Shown here piece by piece: positions 1-9,024 of a stretch of 64,000 bases of DNA. Below the pieces are notes generated by a model. It ran no database searches. It saw nothing but the letters and a program-made list of their open reading frames with translations, and had not been told where the DNA came from. Position 1 is the first letter of the stretch. Every line of letters begins with the position of its first letter. Origin of the DNA: an uncultured Clostridia bacterium (lineage in GTDB: Bacteria; Bacillota; Clostridia; Oscillospirales; Ruminococcaceae); assembly GCA_944382845.1 (NCBI GenBank), contig CALWNN010000082.1, positions 1-64,000 on the forward strand. The letters run 5' to 3'. The position numbers and the translations under genes were made by a program.

Positions 1-2
1 TC

Positions 3-128
3 TCAGGAAACGAATATCAGAAGCATTATTATTTGCCTATGGAAGTTGAGGTAAAAGAGAATGCTACTGAATACACTTTTATTAGAACTCATAAGCCCAT
101 TGATGATAGAATCGGAGACATTGCATAA
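3..128 (+). CDS. C-terminal end of an unrecognised protein (5' cut by window)
   Basis: An open frame runs from the window edge to TAA at 126-128 and gives about 41 residues ending in DRIGDIA. No family is recognisable from this tail. It is followed after about 28 bp by a dispersed repeat copy. Frame 3 is the only frame of the three forward frames without an early stop, which is the sole support for calling it coding. Confidence 0.5.
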   Translation, partial: SGNEYQKHYYLPMEVEVKENATEYTFIRTHKPIDDRIGDIA

Positions 129-155
129 CATAAGCTAATAGGCAAAAAATATTTA

Positions 156-330
156 TATAACCAAGTCGCCTATTGGAGGCAGGGGGCAATCAGTCTTTCA
201 GTGTGGGTGGTAATCCCCCACTTAAACCCTGAGGAGCAAACTCTAAACAATGATATATCATTGTTAATGACGAGTTGCTTTCTCGCAACGTAATTAAGCA
301 ACAGCTCTGAAAGAGATGTATAGCTCTTAA
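156..330 (+). repeat. dispersed modular repeat, copy 1
   Basis: This is one of four related intergenic copies in the window. It contains the shared modules ATAACCAAGTCGCC (start), a CAGTCTTTCAGTG block, CTGAGGAGCAAA, a GTTGC...GCAAC hairpin, the AATTAAGCA linker and one CAGCTCTGAAAGAGATG hairpin unit followed by a decayed second unit. The palindromic GAGTATTCGGCAG module present in copies 2 to 4 is missing here. It has no coding potential and no transposase. Confidence 0.75.
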
Positions 331-333
331 TAA

Positions 334-370
334 ACGGCAGGCAATGTAGAAAATCTACACTGCCTGCCGT
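334..370. terminator. strong hairpin, possible bidirectional terminator
   Basis: ACGGCAGGCA and TGCCTGCCGT flank an inner TGTAGA/TCTACA stem with one mismatch, giving about 16 paired bases around an AAA loop. No long T-run follows on either side, so termination is less certain than for the other terminators here. It lies between the dispersed repeat and the 3' side of the hydrolase gene. The stretch 371-548 shows nothing further that I can support. Confidence 0.4.
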
Positions 371-548
371 ATCTGTTATACCGATTGAATCATTGATAGT
401 AAATTCATCGAATCGAATATATCTGTTTTTATTTCAATCATCCCGGAATATCAAGTTATGGACAATCATCAGCAACAAGAATAGTATAAAATCGTAGTTA
501 AACTTTTTTCCTCCCAACTTGTATTACATTATCGACCATGCCACACTT

Positions 549-1082
549 TTAATTGTTTCTGTTTATAACCTTTATCTGCATACCCTCCATAACGTCAAGT
601 ACTTTCTTGTGAAGCTCCTTATCGTATGAATCTGTACAAGATGCGTCCACTATTATCTCACTTTCAGGAAGAGAAGCTTTTGCGATAACTGCATTTGAAA
701 CAACACAAATATTTGAAACCAGCCCCACCAGCTCTATGGACTGATAATCCTTGCCCTCAAGCCATTTCCCGAATTCTATTGACCCAAATGTCGGCTTTTC
801 AAACACCTTTTCAGCACAGCTTAAATACTTGCCTGTTTTACCGAAAAGTTCAAAACCTTCTTTTCCTTTTATGCAATGCGGTACCGGAAGATTTTTTCCC
901 TCCATGGTTTCAGGATAATTTTCATAATGTGTATCAAAGGTAAATATAATATCGTTCTTGTCTTTTAAATATTCCTCGATTTTTTCAGAAATTTTCTCGT
1001 CAAGTTTTTCAGCTCCTTCAAAGCCCAAAGCACCGTTTACAAAATCCTTCTGAAAATCAATTACTGCAAGAAGCTTTTTCAT
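549..1082 (-). CDS. isochorismatase/nicotinamidase-family cysteine hydrolase
   Basis: The 177-aa product is the usual size for this family. Asp9 in AVIDFQKDF, Lys96 in EKPTFGS and Cys126 in SNICVVSNA match the Asp-Lys-Cys catalytic triad, and D50/H52 (FDTHYENY) with His69 fit the metal site seen in nicotinamidases. A role in NAD salvage (nicotinamide to nicotinate) is the likeliest, but substrate cannot be fixed from sequence and other amidohydrolases share the fold. It is followed on the same strand by the lipoprotein gene's upstream neighbour with a 30-bp gap, so the two may be cotranscribed. Confidence 0.8.
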   Translation of the reverse strand: MKKLLAVIDFQKDFVNGALGFEGAEKLDEKISEKIEEYLKDKNDIIFTFDTHYENYPETMEGKNLPVPHCIKGKEGFELFGKTGKYLSCAEKVFEKPTFGSIEFGKWLEGKDYQSIELVGLVSNICVVSNAVIAKASLPESEIIVDASCTDSYDKELHKKVLDVMEGMQIKVINRNN

Positions 1083-1112
1083 GCTGTTTTCACTCCCATT
1101 TAAATTTTATTC

Positions 1113-2225
1113 CTACTCTTTTTCAGTTACATACTCCGTAGAAAGAGTCGTATCTATCCAATCAACAATATCCGCAAATGCCTCTCTGTCTACTGTTGAA
1201 TAAACCGCAACAACTTGATTTACCGAAACATCAAAAGCTGTTTCTACGCAATATCCGTCTGCGTAAATGATTATCTCATCGCTGTCATCACTGTCGCCGA
1301 AAATAATCCTTACAAAATCGCTTACAGGCTTGTCGTTTTTTTGTGTTTCAGTATGCTTAAATGAGTCGGTAAGGCTTGAAAGCTGTATATAATGATCATA
1401 GCTAAGTACATAACAACTTCCATTCCTATTATCAATGTTAACTTCAACAGTTGCATAATTGCCCTCGTAAACACGGTAATTATAATATTTATCAACAACT
1501 ATAAGATAATTTGAACCATTCAGATACGCATTATAGATATGTTCACAATCAAAATCATACTCGTCTTTTGAAAGCTCAGCAACACTGTCAAAGCTTGCTT
1601 GATAAATATAATTTCCGTCGGCAGTTTTCAGCGTGTACTTTGCAGTGTTTTTATTATCGCCTGACACATCCTCTGTCTGAATCTGAGTTCTTGAAAGAGT
1701 AATCTGATTTTCTTTAAAAACCCAGTCAAAGCTATCATCCTCAACAATTTCTATATTAAATTTTTCATCAATAGAAGCGTATGTTGTCTGATCTGCCGTT
1801 ACAAGTTCGAAAAGATCAGGTCTTATCTGGATAACAGAACTGTAGGAAGCTTCAAGCTTGATATTACCTTCGCTGTCAACAATCCCGTAAAGTCCGTTGT
1901 ACTGATAACGATAAAGCCGTCCAGAACTGAATGAAAGATCGCAGTAAAAGCCGTCTACAGGCTGTTCGTCACTGCTTACAGCAATATTGCACCTGTCCAT
2001 ATTCCAGAAGATCATACGGCTGAATATCGATATATCATCAGTGCTTTCAAGAAACTCAGGAAAGCTGTATTCAATGGGAGTTGAAACATAATTCAAGCGA
2101 TCATTTTCATCTAAACCGCTATCATGCTCTCCGCTGACGCTTTTACTGTCTCCATTTTTACATCCTGTCATTACAATAAGAAAAGCTACGCATAAAATAC
2201 ATAATATTTTTCTAAACAAATTCAT
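1113..2225 (-). CDS. WG-repeat-like lipoprotein
   Basis: Starting at the ATG at 2225 gives about 370 residues with a lipoprotein signal: positive MNLFRK, a hydrophobic stretch and lipobox VMTGC. A longer frame to 2306 adds an implausible N-terminus before the signal peptide, so the shorter start is chosen although AAAGGTG sits almost against the ATG. The middle contains NGLYGIVDSEGNIKLEASY, which resembles WG/KWG repeats of surface proteins. It should be anchored to the outer face of the membrane. The function is unknown. The C-terminal half has no recognisable domain. Confidence 0.6.
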   Translation of the reverse strand: MNLFRKILCILCVAFLIVMTGCKNGDSKSVSGEHDSGLDENDRLNYVSTPIEYSFPEFLESTDDISIFSRMIFWNMDRCNIAVSSDEQPVDGFYCDLSFSSGRLYRYQYNGLYGIVDSEGNIKLEASYSSVIQIRPDLFELVTADQTTYASIDEKFNIEIVEDDSFDWVFKENQITLSRTQIQTEDVSGDNKNTAKYTLKTADGNYIYQASFDSVAELSKDEYDFDCEHIYNAYLNGSNYLIVVDKYYNYRVYEGNYATVEVNIDNRNGSCYVLSYDHYIQLSSLTDSFKHTETQKNDKPVSDFVRIIFGDSDDSDEIIIYADGYCVETAFDVSVNQVVAVYSTVDREAFADIVDWIDTTLSTEYVTEKE

Positions 2226-2428
2226 CACCTTTATATTTTGTATATTTGATACCAAATATCTATATCTATACACACATATTGTAACATGAATTACGCCCTT
2301 TTGCAAGTAGCAATAAATCGTGATTTCAAATCGCTTCGGTTATTAATAAAATAATCATATATTTTGTGGTTTTCCTCTTATTCTTATTGTAATTCATACA
2401 ATATATATTTGTTTATAATGTTAATTCC

Positions 2429-2457
2429 TTGACAAATTTGTGATTTTAAATTAAAAT
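2429..2457 (+). promoter_or_regulatory. sigma-A-type promoter for acn-icd-rex
   Basis: TTGACA at 2429-2434 and TAAAAT at 2452-2457 are separated by 17 bp. The palindrome ACAAATTTGT (2432-2441) overlaps the -35 box and could be an operator. The predicted leader from about 2464 to 2565 contains a GTCAC...GTGAC hairpin (about 2499-2534) before the ribosome binding site. Confidence 0.65.
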
Positions 2458-2565
2458 ATAAAGTAGGCAAGTTATACCCTGTCTCTGAAATGAGGCTCGT
2501 CACATTTTCAAGGGTTATTTTTTATTTGAAAGTGACACATTCTAAACAAGAAAGGACAGTTGATA

Positions 2566-4506
2566 ATGGGAATGACTTTAACAGAAAAAATTCTGAAAGC
2601 TCACCTTGTTGACGGTGAATTTGTAAAAGGCAAGGAGATCGGCTTAAAGATCGATCAGACTCTTACACAGGACGCTACAGGAACTATGGCTTATCTTGAA
2701 TTTGAGGCTATGGGTGTTCCGAGAGTAAAGACTGAACGTTCAGTCGCTTACATCGACCACAACACTCTACAGTCGGGATTTGAAAATGCCGATGACCACA
2801 GATTTATAGGCAGCGTTGCTAAAAAGCACGGCATATATTTCTCAAGACCCGGCAACGGAATTTGTCATCAGGTTCATCTTGAACGTTTCGGAATTCCGGG
2901 AAAAACTCTTATCGGCTCTGACAGCCACACCCCTACAGGCGGCGGAATAGGAATGATCGCTATAGGTGCAGGAGGTCTTGATGTTGCTGTTGCTATGGGC
3001 GGCGGCGCATATTACATCACTTATCCAAAGATAGTTAAAGTCAATCTTACAGGAAAGCTCAGCCCTTGGGTAGCTGCAAAGGACGTAATTCTTGAAGTAT
3101 TGAGAAGAATGACTGTTAAAGGCGGCGTAGGCAAGGTAATAGAATACTGCGGCGAGGGCGTAAAGACACTTTCAGTTCCTGAAAGAGCAACTATTACAAA
3201 TATGGGTGCAGAGCTTGGCGCAACAACATCCATTTTCCCTTCAGACGAGATAACAAGACAGTTCCTCAAAGCTCAGGAAAGAGAAGAAGTATGGGTTCCT
3301 CTCAGCGCTGATGATGACGCTGTTTACGACGAAGAAATCGACATTGATCTCAGTTCCCTTGTGCCAATGGCTGCTTGTCCTCATTCTCCCGACAACATCA
3401 AATCAGCCGAGGAGCTTTCAGGAATGAAAATAGATCAGGTTTGTATCGGTTCATGCACAAACTCTTCACTTCTTGATATGATGAAGGTCGCTTACATCTT
3501 AAAAGGAAAGACTGTTCACCCCGATGTTTCACTTTCAATTGCTCCCGGTTCAAAGCAGGTTCTTAATATGCTTGCCAAAAACGGTGCACTTTCAATTATG
3601 ATAGATGCGGGAGCAAGGATTCTCGAATCCGCATGCGGTCCTTGTATCGGTATGGGTCAGTCACCTAACTCAAAGGGAATTTCGCTCAGAACATTTAACA
3701 GAAACTTTGAAGGTCGTTCGGGAACAAAGGACGGACAAATATATCTGGTTTCTCCTGAGGTTGCAGCCGCTTCCGCTATCGCAGGAGTATTTACAGACCC
3801 GAGAACTCTTGGGGAAATGCCTGAATTCAAGCTTCCTGAGGTATTTGAAATAAATGACAACATGATTGTTCCTCCTGTTGACGAAAAGGATATGGACAGC
3901 GTTGAGATATTAAGAGGTCCAAATATCAAGCCTTTCCCTGCAACATCCCCTCTTGATGAAACAATTGACGCAGGTGTTTCTCTCAAAGTCGGCGACAACA
4001 TCACAACTGACCACATTATGCCGGCCGGGGCAAAGATACTTCCTCTCCGTTCAAACATTCCGGAAATTTCCAAGCATTGCTTTGCGGTATGCGACGAGTC
4101 ATTCCCCGAAAGAGCGCTTTCGATGGGCAAGAGCATAATTGTCGGCGGTTCAAACTACGGTCAGGGTTCTTCAAGAGAACACGCTGCACTTGCTCCACTT
4201 TATCTCGGAGTCAAGGCTGTGCTTGTAAAGAGCTTTGCAAGAATCCATAGAGCTAACCTTATCAACGCTGGTATTCTTCCTCTTACATTTGTAAACGAGG
4301 CTGATTACGACAAGATATCTCAGGGTGACGAGCTTTGCCTCGAAAATGTAAGAGATGACATTGAGGCAGGAAAGACTGAGCTTACCATTAAGAACAAGAC
4401 AACGGGCGAGGATATTCCCGTACTTTGTGAGCTTACCGGCAGAACAAAGGACATTGTTCTTGCAGGCGGTCTGCTTGACTACACAAGAGAATCTCTCAGC
4501 AAATAA
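2566..4506 (+). CDS. acnA: aconitate hydratase (aconitase)
   Basis: This enzyme isomerises citrate to isocitrate through a 4Fe-4S cluster in the cytoplasm. The 646-aa protein is of the shorter aconitase type common in Clostridia. Cluster cysteines are visible in IGSCTNSS and SACGPCIGMGQ, and the C-terminal swivel domain has GGSNYGQGSSREHAAL. The start is the ATG at 2566 with AAAGGA nine bases upstream; a TTG at 2560 is less well placed. It is the first gene of a block with isocitrate dehydrogenase and Rex, so it supplies 2-oxoglutarate for glutamate synthesis rather than a full TCA cycle, as far as the window shows. Confidence 0.92.
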   Translation: MGMTLTEKILKAHLVDGEFVKGKEIGLKIDQTLTQDATGTMAYLEFEAMGVPRVKTERSVAYIDHNTLQSGFENADDHRFIGSVAKKHGIYFSRPGNGICHQVHLERFGIPGKTLIGSDSHTPTGGGIGMIAIGAGGLDVAVAMGGGAYYITYPKIVKVNLTGKLSPWVAAKDVILEVLRRMTVKGGVGKVIEYCGEGVKTLSVPERATITNMGAELGATTSIFPSDEITRQFLKAQEREEVWVPLSADDDAVYDEEIDIDLSSLVPMAACPHSPDNIKSAEELSGMKIDQVCIGSCTNSSLLDMMKVAYILKGKTVHPDVSLSIAPGSKQVLNMLAKNGALSIMIDAGARILESACGPCIGMGQSPNSKGISLRTFNRNFEGRSGTKDGQIYLVSPEVAAASAIAGVFTDPRTLGEMPEFKLPEVFEINDNMIVPPVDEKDMDSVEILRGPNIKPFPATSPLDETIDAGVSLKVGDNITTDHIMPAGAKILPLRSNIPEISKHCFAVCDESFPERALSMGKSIIVGGSNYGQGSSREHAALAPLYLGVKAVLVKSFARIHRANLINAGILPLTFVNEADYDKISQGDELCLENVRDDIEAGKTELTIKNKTTGEDIPVLCELTGRTKDIVLAGGLLDYTRESLSK

Positions 4507-4616
4507 TCAAAAGTAATACAACATAAATCCGATGTACATTTTATTAGGTCTGATTTTTATGTTGCTGTTTCTAAAGATATTTAACAGCTACAATAAAAAA
4601 AGAGTTATTTCAAAAT

Positions 4617-4718
4617 ATGCACATTAAAAACCAGCTTAAAGGACTTATAATAGTTTTTCTGCTGTTTTTCATTCCGGCAGTGTTATTATTTTTGTTTATA
4701 TACAACTTCACTATTTGA
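4617..4718 (+). CDS. candidate 33-aa single-pass membrane peptide
   Basis: ATG at 4617 opens a frame encoding MHIKNQLKG followed by about 20 strongly hydrophobic residues and the tail YNFTI, ending 16 bp before the isocitrate dehydrogenase start. A short basic head, one helix and a short tail fit a small membrane protein. The ribosome binding site is weak (AAAGAG some distance upstream), and no homologue is recalled, so this remains a candidate. It lies between two enzymes of the same pathway and downstream of an imperfect CAACATAAA...TTTATGTTG hairpin at about 4519-4566. Confidence 0.3.
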   Translation: MHIKNQLKGLIIVFLLFFIPAVLLFLFIYNFTI

Positions 4719-4734
4719 TTCGGAGGTACAAACC

Positions 4735-5946
4735 ATGGCTAAAATTCAGATGAAAACGCCCCTTGTTGAGATGGACGGAGATGAAATGACCAGAATCATC
4801 TGGCAGGAAATCAAGGATATACTTCTCACCCCTTACATTGATCTTAAAACAGAATACTACGACCTCGGTCTTGTTCACAGAAACGAAACTGACGATCAGG
4901 TAACTATTGACTCGGCAAACGCTACAAAAAAATACGGTGTTGCTGTAAAATGCGCAACTATTACTCCAAACGCTGCAAGAATGCCTGAGTACAACCTTAA
5001 AGAAATGTGGAAATCCCCTAACGGAACAATAAGAGCTATGCTTGACGGAACTGTTTTCAGAACTCCTATCCTCGTTAAGGGTATAACTCCTTATATTCCC
5101 ACATGGACAAAGCCTATTACCATCGCCCGTCACGCTTACGGAGATGTTTACAAGAATGTTGAAATGAAATGCCCTGAAGGCTCAAAGGCTGAACTTGTTC
5201 TTACAGATAAGGACGGAAACGTTTCAAAGGAAACCATTCACGAATTCAAAGGGTCTGCCGGAATAATCCAGGGACTTCACAACCGCGAGGACTCAATTGG
5301 TTCATTTGCAAGAGCCTGCTTTAATTTCGGACTTGACACAAAACAGGATGTATGGTTTGCAACAAAGGACACAATTTCTAAAAAGTACGACCACACATTC
5401 AAGGATATTTTCCAGGAAATATACGATAATGAATACAAGAAGAAATTTGAGGCTGCAGGAATTGAATACTTCTACACCCTTATTGACGACGCTGTCGCAA
5501 GAGTTATCCGCTCAAACGGCGGTTACATCTGGGCTTGCAAGAACTACGACGGAGATGTAATGAGCGACATGGTGGCTACCGCTTACGGTTCGCTTGCTAT
5601 GATGACTTCAGTACTTGTTTCTCCTGACGGAATTTACGAGTATGAAGCTGCCCATGGAACAGTTCAGCGTCACTACTACAAGCATTTAAAAGGTGAAGAG
5701 ACCTCCACAAACTCTGTTGCTACACTCTTTGCATGGACAGGGGCACTGAGAAAAAGAGGCGAGCTTGACCAACTTCCCGATCTTATGCACTTTGCAGATT
5801 GTCTTGAAAAAGCAACTATCAAAACCATTGAGGACGGAGTTATGACCGGCGACCTTTACCTTCTTTCTACTCTTGAAAACAAGACAAAGGTAAACACCGA
5901 GGACTTCCTAAAGGCTGTTGACGAAAGACTTAAAGAAATGCTTTGA
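4735..5946 (+). CDS. icd: NADP-dependent isocitrate dehydrogenase (eukaryote-like type)
   Basis: This converts isocitrate to 2-oxoglutarate and CO2 with NADP reduction. The 403-aa length and the N-terminal [15 protein letters not shown], central YKNYDGD-type segment ([14 protein letters not shown]) and [12 protein letters not shown] motif match the homodimeric IDH subfamily shared with eukaryotes, not the E. coli Icd type. GGAGG lies seven bases before the ATG. It follows aconitase by about 230 bp and precedes rex by 30 bp, so the three genes probably form one unit producing 2-oxoglutarate and NADPH. Confidence 0.93.
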   Translation: MAKIQMKTPLVEMDGDEMTRIIWQEIKDILLTPYIDLKTEYYDLGLVHRNETDDQVTIDSANATKKYGVAVKCATITPNAARMPEYNLKEMWKSPNGTIRAMLDGTVFRTPILVKGITPYIPTWTKPITIARHAYGDVYKNVEMKCPEGSKAELVLTDKDGNVSKETIHEFKGSAGIIQGLHNREDSIGSFARACFNFGLDTKQDVWFATKDTISKKYDHTFKDIFQEIYDNEYKKKFEAAGIEYFYTLIDDAVARVIRSNGGYIWACKNYDGDVMSDMVATAYGSLAMMTSVLVSPDGIYEYEAAHGTVQRHYYKHLKGEETSTNSVATLFAWTGALRKRGELDQLPDLMHFADCLEKATIKTIEDGVMTGDLYLLSTLENKTKVNTEDFLKAVDERLKEML

Positions 5947-5976
5947 TTTTTCATAGCAAAGGAGATATCATTTCAA

Positions 5977-6642
5977 ATGGCAAAGCATGGTTCTATATCA
6001 AATTCGGTTATAAAACGACTTCCAAGATACTACAGGTTTTTAGGCGAACTTTTAAAGGATAATATCGTTCGCATATCTTCAAGAGAGCTTTCACAGAAAA
6101 TGAAGCTTACCGCTTCTCAGATAAGGCAGGACTTAAACTGCTTTGGGGGATTTGGACAGCAAGGGTACGGCTACAATGTTGAAGAACTTCACAATGAGAT
6201 CGGTAAGATTTTAGGAGTTGACAAGCACTTCAAAACAATATTGATCGGCGCCGGAAATCTTGGAAGAGCAATTGCTACCCATATAAACTTTGAAACAAGA
6301 GGCTGTCATCTGATTGGAATATTTGATGTAAATCCGGCTCTTACGGGAGTTGAGGTTGCAGGAATAAGAATTTCCCACACAAGTGACATTACAAAATTTT
6401 GCAAGGAAAACCAACCTGTTATCGCTGTTTTATGTATTCCAAAGGCTAACACTCAGCGTATTGCGGATGAACTTGTAAAGCTTGGAGTAAAAGCTTTTTG
6501 GAATTTTAGTCATTACGATCTCAGCATCGATTACGAAAACATTGCCGTTGAAAATGTTCATCTTGGGGACAGTCTGTTGACCCTTGCCTACAACACAAAT
6601 GTTATTTGTGAAGAAAATGATACAGACAAAAATAAGGCTTGA
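5977..6642 (+). CDS. rex: redox-sensing transcriptional repressor Rex
   Basis: Rex senses the NADH/NAD+ ratio and represses fermentative and respiratory genes. The 221-aa product has an N-terminal winged helix (SRELSQKMKLTASQIRQDL, residues 35-53) and a Rossmann NADH site GAGNLG at 91-96, with the conserved NFSHYDLS-type region near the C-terminus. AAAGGAG precedes the ATG. Being placed directly behind icd suggests coupling of redox control to the 2-oxoglutarate branch. I did not find a convincing Rex operator (TTGTTAA-N4-TTAACAA type) upstream of acn. Confidence 0.93.
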   Translation: MAKHGSISNSVIKRLPRYYRFLGELLKDNIVRISSRELSQKMKLTASQIRQDLNCFGGFGQQGYGYNVEELHNEIGKILGVDKHFKTILIGAGNLGRAIATHINFETRGCHLIGIFDVNPALTGVEVAGIRISHTSDITKFCKENQPVIAVLCIPKANTQRIADELVKLGVKAFWNFSHYDLSIDYENIAVENVHLGDSLLTLAYNTNVICEENDTDKNKA

Positions 6643-6649
6643 ATAATTT

Positions 6650-6688
6650 TCACCTCTGGGTTTAAAATAACTGAGAGGTGATTTTTTT
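6650..6688 (+). terminator. intrinsic terminator after rex, overlapping the next RBS
   Basis: TCACCTCT (6650-6657) pairs with AGAGGTGA (6674-6681) and is followed by seven T. The 3' arm contains the purine-rich GAGAGGTGA that would be the ribosome binding site of the small ORF starting with TTG at 6687. Termination and translation of that ORF would therefore compete. Confidence 0.75.
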
Positions 6689-6854
6689 GGATAAGAAAGA
6701 CATTAAAAAAATTGATCTGCTTGATGATCACTGCCCTGCCATCTCTGCCGGTGACATGACAGGCCTTATTCCGGCAGGTATTACAGATGAGGAAGAGATT
6801 GATTCATACGAAGATATCTATCGTTTTCTTCCCCCCGGTACCAATGATAATTAA
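6687..6854 (+). CDS. 55-aa acidic protein, unknown
   Basis: A TTG start five bases after GAGAGGTGA opens a frame of 55 codons ending at TAA 6852-6854. The peptide is acidic and contains DDHCPAISAGDMTGLIPAG and a tail EDIYRFLPPGTNDN, with no membrane segment or signal. Codon use looks like the neighbours and the two terminators bracket it exactly, which argues that it is a real gene. The function is unknown. An ATG at the internal Met (DMTG) would leave too little to be meaningful. Confidence 0.55.
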   Translation: MDKKDIKKIDLLDDHCPAISAGDMTGLIPAGITDEEEIDSYEDIYRFLPPGTNDN

Positions 6855-6857
6855 TCA

Positions 6858-6892
6858 AAAAAGCAGTACCCATTTTAAGGATACTGCTTTAA
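6858..6892. terminator. bidirectional intrinsic terminator
   Basis: AAAGCAGTACC and GGATACTGCTTT form a near-perfect stem around ATTTTAA with A/T runs on both sides. It lies between the converging small ORF and amidase genes. Confidence 0.75.
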
Positions 6893-6909
6893 TGTTTAAC
6901 CTATAATAA

Positions 6910-7716
6910 TCAGTAAAGTACATTAAGCTCTTCCGCAGATTTGTAAATAGCTTGTGCAATAGCATCTGCATACTCGTAAAAATTCTTATCAAAAAGCTCA
7001 TTGTCAATTTCTTCAGTTATAAATCCCATTTCCACAAGACAGCTTGGCATTTCAGTCACACTGTTTACATAGTAGTTGGAGTATTGATCGCCGATATATC
7101 CATAACAAACGCCTCTGTTGTTTGAAACGCCGACTTCGGCAAAAGCATCCATTATGTTCTGCGCAAGAAGAGTGTCCTCGGCAGGTTCCTTATTGGACAC
7201 CCATATCTCAACACCGCTTCCGTCAAAGGCACTGTTTCTGTGAAGTGAAATAAAAAGATCTGCATTCGCTTCGTTTGCAATATCACATCTTTCCTGAAGT
7301 CCAATAAATGTGTCATCGTTTCTTGTAAGAATAACATCTATGCCCAGCTCCTCAAGTCTGTCGGCTACTTCAAGAGCCATTGCAAGATTATCGTCCTTTT
7401 CAAGCCTTGTTTCATAATAATCTGTACATCCGCCGTCCTCGCCACCATGCCCTGCATCAATAACAACAGTACAATTGAGAGTTCTGTCTACATCCTCTTC
7501 AACTTCCGGCTCGGAAGAATTATTTTTAAAACTTGAACCGATAATTTGTTTTTCAACATTTTTATTATTTGATTCACTGTCACCTGACGCCAAAAAAACT
7601 ATAAGAGAAATTACTCCTATAATAATTATTAAAAATATTGCCGCAGCAATAAATACTCTGTCCCATAATACTATGTATCCACGGTTTGAACCGCTGTTTT
7701 CACTGTTTCTGTTCAT
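6910..7716 (-). CDS. N-acetylmuramoyl-L-alanine amidase (Amidase_3), membrane anchored
   Basis: This zinc enzyme cleaves the amide between muramic acid and the peptide stem of peptidoglycan. The start at 7716 follows AGAGGAC and gives 268 residues; a longer frame to 7770 lacks a ribosome binding site. A hydrophobic helix at about residues 20-45 anchors it, followed by a Ser/Asn/Glu-rich linker. The catalytic domain shows VVIDAGHGGEDGG, a downstream Glu ligand region, ISLHRNS with the second His, and VEMGFI with the catalytic Glu. Related to CwlD/LytC-type enzymes; no SH3 or SPOR repeats are present, so its target site is unclear. Confidence 0.88.
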   Translation of the reverse strand: MNRNSENSGSNRGYIVLWDRVFIAAAIFLIIIIGVISLIVFLASGDSESNNKNVEKQIIGSSFKNNSSEPEVEEDVDRTLNCTVVIDAGHGGEDGGCTDYYETRLEKDDNLAMALEVADRLEELGIDVILTRNDDTFIGLQERCDIANEANADLFISLHRNSAFDGSGVEIWVSNKEPAEDTLLAQNIMDAFAEVGVSNNRGVCYGYIGDQYSNYYVNSVTEMPSCLVEMGFITEEIDNELFDKNFYEYADAIAQAIYKSAEELNVLY

Positions 7717-7850
7717 TTTACTGTCCTCTTTTGATATATCTTGCAAAATGATTTCAAATTGCAAACGCATTTGTTACAATCAATGTAATCATTATAACAC
7801 AAATATTACAAAATGGCAACAGAAAAATTATAAACTTTTTTTGCATTTGT

Positions 7851-8930
7851 TTAAGAGTTGAGAGTTCGTTCATCACAAAATTCACAGATAAGGTTATCAC
7901 CAACTCCCACAAATGAATGTGGAAGATAATGCTCACAGTTTGTTATACACTTTGAATTAGGACAGCTTACTTTATATTCCTTACCGAAAAGAAGCTTGGA
8001 CCGGTGAGTTGCATTAGTGATTATCGTAAGGATAAGAGCCATTCTGACATACATTCCGTACTGGGCCTGTTTAAAATACATTGCTCTCGGATCTTTGTCA
8101 ACTTCATTTGTAATTTCATCGACTCTTGGAAGAGGATGCATAACTATCATATCACGCTTTGCCTTAAGCATTTTAAAGCTGTCAAGAACATAAACGTCCT
8201 TTTGACGTTGATAATCCTGCTCTGACGCAAATCTTTCACGCTGTATTCTTGTCATATACAAAACATCGAGCTCACCAATCGCGTCCTCAAGATTTGAGAC
8301 TTCCTTATACTCCGAGCCGTTTACTGCAAGTACGTCTTTTATGTATGATGGAAGCTTCAGACTTTCTGTTGAAATGAAAACAAATTTATTATTCTTATAG
8401 CAGCTCATTGCCTTTACAAGCGAGTGAACAGTCCTTCCGTTTTTCAGATCGCCGCACAAACCGATCGTCAGGTTATCAAGTCTTCCCTTTTCCTCTCTCA
8501 GTGTAAGAAGGTCAGTTAAAGTCTGAGTAGGGTGAAGATGTCCGCCGTCGCCTGCATTTATTACCGGACAATCGGCAGTAAGCGCTGCAGCCTTAGCAGC
8601 GCCTGCTATAGGATGTCTAATAACAAGGACGTCCGCATAACTGCTTACTATTTTAGTCGTATCCTTAAGGCTTTCCCCCTTTGCCACAGAGGATGTAGAT
8701 GGATTGTCAAATCCGATTATCGAGCCGCCGAGACGAAGCATTGCGGTCTGGAATGACATCTGAGTTCTTGTTGATGGTTCATAAAATAGAGTTGCCATTA
8801 TCTTTCCGCTTAATTTTGAAGCATAGTCCTGAGGAGCACACCTTATTTTATGTCCAAGCTCGATTATCTCGTTCCAGAAGGAAACAGGATAGTCGTTCAG
8901 ATCAATAAGGTTCAAATGGTTTTCACTCAT
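7851..8930 (-). CDS. pyrB: aspartate carbamoyltransferase with fused PyrI-like zinc tail
   Basis: PyrB joins carbamoyl phosphate and aspartate in pyrimidine synthesis. From the ATG at 8930 (nine bases after AAAGGA) it has 359 residues. Carbamoyl phosphate motif STRT is at 53-56 and HPLPR at 265-269. The normal domain ends near residue 312; the last 45 residues carry C323-x4-C328 and C349-x2-C352, the spacing of the zinc domain of the regulatory chain PyrI, but the allosteric nucleotide-binding domain is absent. No pyrI or other pyr gene is in the window. The tail could help assembly or catalytic-chain contacts. Confidence 0.88.
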   Translation of the reverse strand: MSENHLNLIDLNDYPVSFWNEIIELGHKIRCAPQDYASKLSGKIMATLFYEPSTRTQMSFQTAMLRLGGSIIGFDNPSTSSVAKGESLKDTTKIVSSYADVLVIRHPIAGAAKAAALTADCPVINAGDGGHLHPTQTLTDLLTLREEKGRLDNLTIGLCGDLKNGRTVHSLVKAMSCYKNNKFVFISTESLKLPSYIKDVLAVNGSEYKEVSNLEDAIGELDVLYMTRIQRERFASEQDYQRQKDVYVLDSFKMLKAKRDMIVMHPLPRVDEITNEVDKDPRAMYFKQAQYGMYVRMALILTIITNATHRSKLLFGKEYKVSCPNSKCITNCEHYLPHSFVGVGDNLICEFCDERTLNS

Positions 8931-8981
8931 ATTGCACATTCCTTTCGAAGTGGTTTATTCAAAAGATGATTTACTATATCA

Positions 8982-9010
8982 AGTATAGCATCTTTTGCGA
9001 TTTTTTTCAA
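8982..9010 (-). promoter_or_regulatory. promoter of pyrB
   Basis: On the minus strand TTGAAA (9005-9010) and TATACT (8982-8987) are 17 bp apart. The promoter fills the gap between the upstream gene's stop at 9025 and pyrB. Confidence 0.65.
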
Positions 9011-9024
9011 CAGTATGCCACAGA

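Noticed and set aside
2306-2565. Rex operator upstream of aconitase
   Set aside because: No close match to the TTGTTAA-N4-TTAACAA type site; only an ACAAATTTGT palindrome is present.
3657-4136. 159-aa minus-strand ORF inside aconitase
   Set aside because: It is a shadow of the aconitase frame and lacks start signals.
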